DNA of 64,000 nucleotides, from contig PNAI01000048.1 in the NCBI GenBank assembly GCA_003169835.1, forward strand, positions 56,494 through 120,493. Reading direction: 5' to 3'. Each line of letters starts with the position of its first letter. Position 1 is the first letter of the stretch. Shown one piece after another: positions 17,321 through 26,600 of this stretch. The notes beneath the pieces are model-generated. The model saw only the letters and a list, made by a program, of their open reading frames with translations, made no database searches and was not told the DNA's origin. Source of the DNA: Hyphomicrobiales bacterium (GTDB taxonomy: Bacteria > Pseudomonadota > Alphaproteobacteria > Rhizobiales > Xanthobacteraceae). A program made the translations under genes and the position numbers.

Positions 17321-17890
17321 ATGTCTGTAAAACGCACCACATCGATCGTTCTTGTAGTGCTTGCTTCGGCAAGCGTTCTTTCGGCTTGTGCCTCGACCGC
17401 ACCGACCGGTCCGTTGGTTGATGCCATGCCCGGCCGGGGAAAATCGCCCGCGGCGTTCCAGCGCGACGACATCACCTGCCAGATGGCGGCGCAGAATGCC
17501 ATCGGACAGACGCCGGGAGAGGCCGCAAACCAAGCCGCTGTGGGTAGCGCAGTGGCCGGGACCGCGGTTGGTGCCTTGGCCGGTGCTGCCATTGGTTCAG
17601 CGTCGGGCCGTATGGGTGCGGGCGCCGCGATTGGTGCGGGAACCGGCCTGCTTGCGGGGAGCGCGATCGGCGCCGGCAACGCGCGTGCCGCCGCCGGATC
17701 GGCACAATACCGCTATGACTCAGTCTACGCGCGTTGCATGGCATCGCGCGGCAATCATATTGCCGGACCGGCAGTGGAAGTCATGGGGCCACCGGTTTAT
17801 GGGCCACCGGTTTATGGACCGCCGGTTTATGCCTATCCACCGCCACCCCCGCCGCCGTATTGGGGCCCGGGATACTATCCTCCGTATTGA
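17321..17890 (+). CDS. Glycine-zipper outer membrane lipoprotein with Pro/Tyr-rich tail
   Basis: A 189-residue lipoprotein. The signal peptide ends at a lipobox L20-S-A-C23, so mature Cys23 should be lipidated. Residues about 70-125 form a glycine zipper (repeated GxxxG/A such as GALAGAAIGSASGRMGAG) that can pack in a membrane. The tail has three copies of GPPVY and a run of seven prolines, ending in WGPGYYPPY. ATG 17321 has TGGAGG 8 bases upstream. Such proteins contribute to the cell envelope, but the exact role is unknown. It converges on the cupin gene at 17933. Confidence 0.85.
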   Translation: MSVKRTTSIVLVVLASASVLSACASTAPTGPLVDAMPGRGKSPAAFQRDDITCQMAAQNAIGQTPGEAANQAAVGSAVAGTAVGALAGAAIGSASGRMGAGAAIGAGTGLLAGSAIGAGNARAAAGSAQYRYDSVYARCMASRGNHIAGPAVEVMGPPVYGPPVYGPPVYAYPPPPPPPYWGPGYYPPY

Positions 17891-17932
17891 TGGTGGCAGC
17901 GCGCGATGTGATGTGACGCGGCGACTCGCGCG

Positions 17933-18421
17933 TCAGCCGAGGATGGTGCCCTTGCCTTTGCCGTCGCTGCTTTGCTCGATCATGACCGTGTCGTGTTTGA
18001 GCGCGATCTGCTTGGTGAGTTCGGCGTTCATGAGTTGATCCTGCGCGAGCGCGTGCATGGCCCCGAACATGCCCTCGGTGCCGGCGGGACTGTAGATCAT
18101 AAGCATACGTACGCCTTCTTTCGATGTGACCTGATGGGGCGCGCCGGGCGGGATGTGCACGCAGGAGCCTTTCGTTGCGTGAAAGAGCTCGTCGCCGACC
18201 TGAAAGTCGGCGCTGCCGTCGAACAGGTAGAAGGTTTCGAACGCCTTGATGTGGTAATGCGCGCGCGATTGGAATCCGGGCTTGCAGTTTTCCTCAACCA
18301 CCTCGAAGGTCTGGTTGGTGTCGCCACCGGTGATCTTGACGATGACCTCGTTGGCGCGGGCGAAGATATTTCCTTCACCGGGCGGCGAATGCTTGCCCCT
18401 GGTGGCGGCGGTTGTCGGCAC
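17933..18421 (-). CDS. Cupin domain-containing protein
   Basis: A 162-residue single-cupin protein. The two cupin motifs are visible: G(X)5HXH(X)nE as SRAHYHIKAFETFYLFDG and the second as KGSCVHIPPGAPHQV. The His-x-His, Glu and distal His form a metal site. Full enzymes and sensors share this fold, so the role cannot be fixed. The C-terminal helix (FGAMHALAQDQLMN) follows the barrel. No signal peptide. It stands alone, convergent with the lipoprotein gene. Confidence 0.85.
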   Translation of the reverse strand: MPTTAATRGKHSPPGEGNIFARANEVIVKITGGDTNQTFEVVEENCKPGFQSRAHYHIKAFETFYLFDGSADFQVGDELFHATKGSCVHIPPGAPHQVTSKEGVRMLMIYSPAGTEGMFGAMHALAQDQLMNAELTKQIALKHDTVMIEQSSDGKGKGTILG

Positions 18422-18531
18422 GGCTGACCTCCCCGATTGACGTTGGTTGTGTTTCCCAACCTAAGACCAATCCGGGATGAATAGAACGCTTCCGGTCGCG
18501 CTGGCAAGCGTTCCAAGTTCGCAGTGAACGA

Positions 18532-19830
18532 TCAATTCGGAAAGGTGTCTTCGCAAGTGCTGGAAAGTTGGCGCAGGCCTTCCGACAATCCGGTGTGGCC
18601 GAGCCGGATGACCGTGCGTACCTTGTCGACCGTGGTGGTTGCGACAATCAGACCTTGCTGACTTGAGGACGCGACAGTCTCTATCGGAGACGAGGACAGA
18701 GCCGTCTCCAGGAACGCCGCGGCAATCGTACCGCGCGCTCTGGACAACAGCTCCGCCGGCGCTCTCCCGGGAGTGGATTCTTCGAGCGTCAGAAGCGTTC
18801 GCGTAAATGAATTGTCTTGCCGGATGGAAATCCCGACAGCATCGAGGCGATCGGTGGCCACCAGCGGCGAATTGGGAACGATGCGCCTTTCCTGGTAGCT
18901 CACGCGATAAGCGTCGGTCTTGTCGCCGCAGGCGAAGGCAATTTCAAACGTGCCAATATCCTGACCTTCGATCGTGATCGGATGCTGGCGTACCAGCATG
19001 CGCTGCCCTCGCCGGTCGACGACCACCCAGCCAAGCGTGTTGACGTTGGCCGCGGTGGGTTCGGGCTTTTTGATTGATGCGGTCGTTGTTGCCGCGGGTG
19101 CGGCTATAGGCGGCCGGGTGAAAGGGTCGTCGATCGTATGGACCTTCATCCGCCGCAATTCATCGCGTGTGAGCCGCCGCATGTCTTCCCACGGAGGGAT
19201 GCGGGAGGAGATTTCGAACAGCTCAATGTCGACGCCCATGTCGACGATGTAGCGGCTGATGTCGCCGTTCACGCGCTGGATCGCCACAACGTTGCCGGCG
19301 GTATAGGTCGCGGCGTTGGCGTCGTTGCGCTTGTTCGACGGCCAAATCTGATGAACGAGAATGCGCGCGTCGTCAGGGACATTGCGATGTACGCCGCCCA
19401 GGAGAAGGAAAACGCACATCGAATTGCAGCTTGCGCGCGGTGAAATCGTGGCTCTTTGCTCGCCGGCGACTTTTACAGCCTTGCCGACGCTGGTCGTGAT
19501 CTCGAGGCGGCGAAATTCTCGTCCCAGCGCCAGGCCCGGGATGACGTTGCCGCCCGGCGAGTCGAGAACCACCGTCGCGCCGCGCACATCGCGCGCGCGT
19601 GCGAATATTTCGAAGTCTTGCAATGTGGCATCGACGATGGCGCCGGAGGCCGAAATCCATTCGCGGCATTGATTGCCGCATTTATCCGCCGGCCCCTCGC
19701 GCAGCCATTCGAATCGCATCGGAGCGGGTCCAGCCGCAGCGGCCGGAACGGTGCTCGGGGATTGAGCTAGTGCCAATGAAGAAATGGAAACGACTGCTGT
19801 GACAACAGCAGCAATATTCTTTCGGACCAT
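18532..19830 (-). CDS. Periplasmic ClpP/crotonase-fold protein, hypothetical serine protease
   Basis: A 432-residue exported protein; the signal peptide ends near LALAQ (residue 23). Residues 65-230 match the ClpP/S49-like fold: VVLDSPGGNVIPGLALGREF, then a nucleophile-elbow region ASCNSMCVFLLLGG with Ser137 between two cysteines, then ILVHQIWP with His160. The cysteines flanking the nucleophile recur in homologues I recall from Rhizobiales. The C-terminal 200 residues form a separate domain without a recognised motif. No partner gene is adjacent. Protease activity is inferred from fold only. Confidence 0.72.
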   Translation of the reverse strand: MVRKNIAAVVTAVVSISSLALAQSPSTVPAAAAGPAPMRFEWLREGPADKCGNQCREWISASGAIVDATLQDFEIFARARDVRGATVVLDSPGGNVIPGLALGREFRRLEITTSVGKAVKVAGEQRATISPRASCNSMCVFLLLGGVHRNVPDDARILVHQIWPSNKRNDANAATYTAGNVVAIQRVNGDISRYIVDMGVDIELFEISSRIPPWEDMRRLTRDELRRMKVHTIDDPFTRPPIAAPAATTTASIKKPEPTAANVNTLGWVVVDRRGQRMLVRQHPITIEGQDIGTFEIAFACGDKTDAYRVSYQERRIVPNSPLVATDRLDAVGISIRQDNSFTRTLLTLEESTPGRAPAELLSRARGTIAAAFLETALSSSPIETVASSSQQGLIVATTTVDKVRTVIRLGHTGLSEGLRQLSSTCEDTFPN

Positions 19831-19967
19831 ATGAGCCGGCCCTTCACTCGACCACGCAACGTTACCGCATCTCGCTCACAAGATTCGTTCGTGCCCACGC
19901 CGGTCCGCGCATCTCCGGCAAAACCGGAGGGAATGCGCGAGAGGAATTCGAGTGAAAGTGGTTGCCC

Positions 19968-20339
19968 TCAACCCCTGACCTGCTCTGGTCCCCCGCCAAC
20001 AGTGCAAGCGATCGAACGGTACTTGCTGAGATAGAGATACACGTTTTCCCGCGCGCCATCAAACCACACACCGCGGCCTGCATAGCGGTAACCAGCGCCC
20101 ATTGGGATGAGCCGGACGTAAACACCCTGGTGTTGTCGCTTTACTAGATAGCCGGCAACCAGGTCGCCCTCGCTGCTGACGGCGGTCGGGCGAATCGCAT
20201 AGTGCGAGCCATTTTCGCAGGAAAGCCAAATAGTTGAGCCCCCCTGCAGGCCGCGGGCCTGCGCGCTGCCCAGGTGCGCCAGCGCGGTCCCCAACAAGAT
20301 GAACATAGTTAAGATCAGTATTCGTCTAGAAGTCTTCAT
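19968..20339 (-). CDS. Small secreted protein, possibly MliC-like lysozyme inhibitor
   Basis: A 123-residue exported protein. ATG 20339 has AGGAG 7 bases upstream and opens a clear signal peptide (KTSRRILILTMFILLGTALA..., cleavage near AQA). The mature part has two cysteines (WLSCENG and SIACTV) bracketing GAGYRYAGRGVWFDGARENV. The strand order and terminal-Cys spacing resemble the MliC/PliC C-type lysozyme inhibitor fold, but the match is weak by eye. It diverges from the giant adhesin gene across 297 bp. Confidence 0.6.
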   Translation of the reverse strand: MKTSRRILILTMFILLGTALAHLGSAQARGLQGGSTIWLSCENGSHYAIRPTAVSSEGDLVAGYLVKRQHQGVYVRLIPMGAGYRYAGRGVWFDGARENVYLYLSKYRSIACTVGGGPEQVRG

Positions 20340-20564
20340 CAGATTCTCCTGTTTTATATTACTCTTTATTAAGACTAACGGAGCGTACTCGTTTAGCATT
20401 AATTAGAGAAAAACGCCGCGCCTGACAAGCCAAATGTGCCGAAGACCTGCGTTATCCCCTAGTAATCACAAGTGTTTTTCGGCCGCGCCCAACGGCCCGC
20501 CTTTTAACCAGAGTCGGCAAAACACGTACAAAACTGGTCTCAATTCATTGACGATTAGCAAAGC

Positions 20565-20579
20565 TTAAGAATAACTTAC
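20565..20579 (+). promoter_or_regulatory. CtrA-like half-site pair TTAA-N7-TTAC
   Basis: TTAA-GAATAAC-TTAC lies 57 bases upstream of the adhesin start in an AT-rich patch. The consensus for the alphaproteobacterial cell-cycle regulator CtrA is TTAA-N7-TTAA(C), so this is one mismatch away. An identical-pattern site lies upstream of the type I secretion genes at 36550-36564. Short sites of this kind also occur by chance. Confidence 0.3.
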
Positions 20580-20635
20580 GCGCGAAAAGGGGCCATGCCC
20601 CAGTAGTTCCCTGGCAAAGAGAAAGCTTTTAGATC

Positions 20636-23600
20636 ATGAACGCTCCAATTGTTGTCGCGCAGGCAAATTCCAGCGGCTCAACGACAGGTACGGGCTCGGT
20701 CCGGAACATCAAAGTAACGAAACCGTCGAACGAACAGGCCGTTACGATCCAACTCGGATACGACCAAGCCTACAAGCTCGATCTTTCTTCAATTGCGAAC
20801 GAAAAGATCACGCTTGTCCATATCGGCGAGAAACTGATCATCCTTTTCGAGAACAAATCGACCGTTACGGTCGAGCCGTTCTTCGATTCGATGAATGCAC
20901 CGCTGTCGAATGTGACCGTCGAGGCCAACGGCCGCGATTTCACCGGCAGCGAGTTTGCTTCTTCATTCCCGATCACCACGGACCAGTCGGTATTGACCGC
21001 GGCGGGCGTCTCGGCTGCCGGCACGCCGTCTTCGGGCGCGGACTTCCATGGTCCTTCGGTCGATCCGCTGGATGTGCCCCATCCGCTGCCGCTGCTTGGG
21101 CAGGAGGACTTGGGGAATTTCGTAACAACTCCGGTGCAGGGCATTAACTTGCCGCCGTCGACGACAACTTTCGTGACGACACCATTGACGCTGGTTCCTG
21201 CGGTCATTGCGGGCACGGTAGACGAGGGCGGATTGTTTCCGTCGAACATCGGGACGTTTGGCAACGATTTCGGGGCGCCGACCAGCTTCACCGGCGATGC
21301 TGGTAACGGCCAGACGTTGATGAATGTTGTCAGCTGGGGCAGCTCCGGTCCCAGCGCAGTACCTTTCCAATTCACCGTCGGCACGGGCGACTCGCTCACC
21401 GGCCTTGGAATGTTTACGCACCTGGTCAATGGCACGGTCGTTGAGGTCGATACCGCTTTGGTTTCGGGAAATACTCTAACTGCATTCGCCGGCGGCGTGG
21501 GTGGCGTTGCGGTCTTTAAGCTGACGCTCAATACCGATGGTTCCTGGACCTTCAAGGATCTCTCACCGATCAATCACTTGCCATTCGGCGATAACCTCGA
21601 CACTCACAATCAGTTTGATTTATCGAGCCTTATCAAGACGGTAGCGGCCGACAGCAGCAGCCTGAGGCTCGAGCCGAATACGCTTGCAATGACGATCACG
21701 GACGACGTTCCAGTTCTCCGGGTGGGGCTCGAAGAAGGTAAGTTTCAAAGTATTCCGCAGGTCACTGGTCTCGTTGACGAAGGCGGTCTGACGACGGATG
21801 CGATCGGTACGGCCGGCAACGATCCAGGTGCGTCGACCACGTCCGTGGGTGGCGCAGGCTCGCTCAATTCACTTGTGGCTTTTGGAGCTGATGGTCCGAA
21901 CGCGATAGCGGCCTTCCAGTTTGCGGTCGGAAACGGGGCCAATCTAACCGACCTTGGGATGTTTACGCATAAGGCGGACGGTACGGTTGTGCAAGTCGAC
22001 ACGGCTTCGATCTCAGGTGACACACTGACAGCATATTCGGGAGGCACGAGCGGAATCGCGGTATTCACACTGTCCGTCCACAGCAACGGCTCATGGACCT
22101 TCACGGACCTTGCTCCGATCAATCACGTTCCGTTTGCGGACAACGGTGACAACGGCAATACGTTTGACTTATCGAGCCTGGTCAAGGCGGTGGATTTCGA
22201 TGGCGACACTGTTCAGCTGTCACATGACTTCAAGATCACCATTATCGACGACGTGCCAATGCTGAGCTCGGCTGGGGCGGTGATTGGTACCGTGGACGAA
22301 GGCGGTTTGACGTCCGATGCGATCGGCACGATCGGAAGTGATCCGGGCGCGCCAACGACTACCGCGGGCGGCCCGGGCTTGCTTAATTCACTCGTTAATT
22401 TTGGCACCGATGGCCCGAATGCAACCGCTCCATTCCAGTTTGCGGTTGCAGACGGCGGCAATCTGAGCAGTCTCGGGATGTTTACGCACAAGGCGGATGG
22501 CACAGTCGTGCAAGTCGACACTGCCTCGATCTCGGGCGACACGTTGACAGCCTATGCGGGCGGCACAAGCGGCATTGCGGTATTCACCGGCACCATCCAT
22601 AGCGATGGCTCGGCAAGCTTCACACTCCTTGCGCCGATCCAGCAAGCGCCGGGCATTAACGACGGTGACAACAGCAATACGTTTGACTTATCGGGCTTAG
22701 TCAAGGCGGTAGATTTCGACGGCGACAGCGTTCAGCTGTCAGGCGACCTGAAGATCATCATCATCGACGACGTTCCGACGGCGGTTGCGGACACGAACTG
22801 GGTTAAGGAAGATACCAATACGATTGCGACGGGCAACGTGTTCCAAAACCTAGACCATCCCGGCGCGCCTGTGGGCTCGTTCGCGGACCACGCCGATATC
22901 GCGGGTGCCGACGGCATCGTTACGTGGAGCGGAGCGGCAGGTGGATCGGTTACCGGCCTGTACGGCACCGTGACCGTCGCGGCCGACGGAAGCTACACGT
23001 ACGTGTTGGACAGCTCGAATTCGACGGTGCTGGCGCTCACAAACGGCCAGACGTTGCAGGATCCGTTCACATACACGATTACGGACGCTGATGGCGATAC
23101 GTCGACCGTCGTGTCTACGATCACGATTTTCGGCACGGACCATGGTGTGACCATTATCAACCTGACGCCGGCGGCGAACGGTGGCGATGCTTCGGTGAAC
23201 GAGGCCAATCTTTTGGACGGCTCGGCGCCCAATGCAGCGGCGCTGACGCAGACCGGCACGTTCAACATCAGCGCTCCAGATGGCTTCGGCAACCTGACGA
23301 TCGGCGGAGTGAACGTGGTGACTGGCGGCTCGGTGACGCTGCCCGGTTTGCCGATCACGACGACCTACGGCCAGCTGACAATCACTGACATAAATCTCTC
23401 GACGGGCGTCGTAAGCTATAGCTACAAATTGACCACTAACGCGCTGGTTTCCGGGACCGCGACCTTCGACAACGTTTCGGTGCATCTCGTCGACACGGAC
23501 ACGTCGTTCGCCGATAGCACGCTGTCGATAAAGGTGGTCGATGACGCGCCGGTGGCGCATGCCGACACGGACAGTGCGCAGTCCGGTGCGACTGCGACGG

Positions 23601-26600
23601 GCAATGTGGTGACAGGCATTGATGTCGCCGGCGGCGATGCTAACGCGACCGACGGCATTGCGGACACGCTTGGCGCCGATGGTGCGGCGGTATCTGGCGT
23701 TGTTGCAGGCAACAGCGTTGGGACGCCGGTGACGAACGGCGCGGGTGTGGGATCCGCCATCACCACCGGTCTCGGCACGCTGACACTGAATTCGGACGGC
23801 TCCTACCACTATGTCGCCAAATCGAATGTCTCCGGGACCGATACGTTCACCTACACGCTCAAGGACGGCGACGGCGATACCTCGACGACGACGCTCACCA
23901 TTGTGGTCAGCAACGGCGCGCCGCTGCCTAGCGCTGCGACCGGAACGGTTGATGAGGCTGGTCTTACGTCCGGCTCGACCCCGAGTGCGGCGCTGACGCA
24001 CACCAGCGGAACGCTGACCCTGGGCGATCCTGACTCGCCGCATGTGACGAACATTGCCGGCGTAACGTCGTCGGCCGTGGGCGGCGCTGCGGTGAATGTG
24101 AACGGCCTCTACGGCACGCTGCAAATCGATCAGAACGGCAACTACACCTACACGCTGACCTCGAACGACCCTCACCACACCACGCAAGGCACGGGCATCG
24201 ACGGTCAGACCGATGTGTTCACCTACACGGTGACCGATTCGTTCGGGAACGCAGGCACAAACACGATCACGATATCGATCAAGGACGACGTTCCGACAGC
24301 GGGGTTCACGCTTGCATCGACCACGGTCACGATCGACGAGAGCGCTGGGATCCAGAGCCTTCCGGCAAACGATCATCCTGGGCCGTGGCCGCTGACGACA
24401 CCGGCCGGGGCTGGAACGCTCATGGGCTGGGCGCAGAGTGCCGGCTCCGTGATCGGGTCTGACACTTCAAAGGGTGAAGCCGACGGCAAGGCGTCCGTGA
24501 CGTATGCATTCACCACCGCTGGCGGCGGTGCGTTCAGCGGAGTTGATTCTGGCCTGTCGGCGACTGCGACCGGCAATAAAATTTGGCTCTTTACCGAAGG
24601 CAATCTGGTTGTCGGCCGTGAAGGCAGCGGCGCTGGCGGGGTCACCACCAATGCCGGCGGCGCGGTGGCTTTTGCGATCGGTCTTGGCGTCGGCAACAAT
24701 CTTGATTTGGCACAGTACGAGGCGATCAAGCATTCGAACGCGTCGGATCCGAACGACACCGCGAGTATAACAAGCGGGCTCTTGCATCTGACGCAAACAG
24801 TGACAGACGGCGATGGTGACAAGGCCACCTCGACGAACGCCGCCGGGCTTTCGATCTCATTTACTGACGACGGTCCGACAGCACCGACTGTTGTTGCAAG
24901 CGCTGCAACTGTAGCGGTTGACGAGACGCCAGGGGTTCAGGCAGCTCCGGCAAAAGATATCGCAGGCTCGACGACAATCACGTTCAACGGCGCATCGAAC
25001 ACAGTTGCGAACTTGTTCTCGACCGTTGCCAATAAGGGCGTCGATGCCGATGTTGCGGCTGGCTCATTGGACAACGGGGCGCTGAGCTTCGCGGCAAGCG
25101 GCGCCAATATGGTGACAGTGACCGGCGGCGGCTTTGGGGTTGATGGCCCCGCCGCAAGCGGCGCCACCACTTATGCGCTGACGGTTGCGAATTTGGCATC
25201 TGGCTTAACTCTGACCGATGGCACTGCCATTACGCTGTCGTTGGACGGCAGTGGCCGGGTGATCGGAACCGTCGGCAGCGATGCGGTGAACTCGAGTTTG
25301 ACTGGCAAAGTGGCGTTTGCGCTCACGATCGATCCGCAGACGGGTCAAGCGTACGTGGCGCAGTATCTGTCGCTGCATCAGCCGGATACGACGAATTCGA
25401 ACGACGCGGTATCCTTGGCTGCGAATACCGTCAAAGTGACGGTGACGTTCAAGGACGGCGATGGCGACACAATCACGTCCGTGGCCGGCGACATCAGCAG
25501 CCATATCAGCTTCCTCGACGATGGTCCTTCTGCCAATGCGGTGACAAAGAGTCTCGTACCGGCCGGTCACGACACCAACATCATGCTGATCCTCGACGTG
25601 TCAGGCAGCATGGGCGATGCCTCGGGGCTGACGGGACTTACACGCCTTAGTGTCCTGAAAGCCGCGGTTAATGAACTTTTTGAACAATATGGCGATCTTG
25701 GCAACGTGCGCGTTCAGATTCTGCAATTCAGTACCAGTGCTTCGCAAGTCGGCACTGACTGGATGACCATCGCCCAGGCGAAAGCGGCCGTGAACGTTCT
25801 CAGTGCCGGCGGCAATACCAACTACGACGCTGCGGTCAGCACTGCGGAAAGCATTTTCATACACTCCGGTGTACTCACAACCGCCGGCGTGCAAAATGTC
25901 TCTTACTTCATGTCAGACGGCGTGCCGAACCTTCCAAGCGGAAGTGTCGGTATCAATGCGAGCGAGGAAGCCACCTGGACAACATTCCTCAACACGAACC
26001 ACATCGACTCATTTGCGTTGGGCATAGGCACCGGCACGACTCAGAGCGCGCTCGATCCGCTCGCCTACAATGGCGTGACCCATACGAATACGAATGCAAC
26101 CATCGTGACCGACCTGTCGCAGCTCACGCAGGCGCTTGTCGGCACCATCGCGGGAACCGGCGGTAACATTCTGACCGACGGGGGGCCATTGCCCGGCAGC
26201 TTTGGCGCCGATGGCGGCTTCGTCAAATCGATCACCGCCGACGGGACCACTTACACCTATAATCCGACGGCCGGTGGCTCGATCAGCGTATCGGGCGGTG
26301 CCAATCATGGTTCGTTCGATCCGACGACCCACACCGAAACCGTGACGCTTGCCTCCGGCGGTGTCCTGACGATGATCATGGACAACGGCACCTACAGCTA
26401 TGCAGCGCCTGCGAATGTTTCGAGCGGGTTCACCGACGCCATTCCGTTCGTGTTGATCGACAACGACGGCGACACCGCGGGCAATACATTGACCGTTGTC
26501 GTCTCCACGCAGGACCATCATCCGATCGTGCGCGACGATCACGTGATCACAAATATAACTGGCGGGAATGGCGCCAACATCGTCATCCCGGATTGGGCGC

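Noticed and set aside
22850..24376. 508-codon minus-strand open frame inside the adhesin gene
   Set aside because: Arg-rich composition and exact antisense position to the VCBS-type repeats show that it is an antisense shadow of high-G+C coding DNA.
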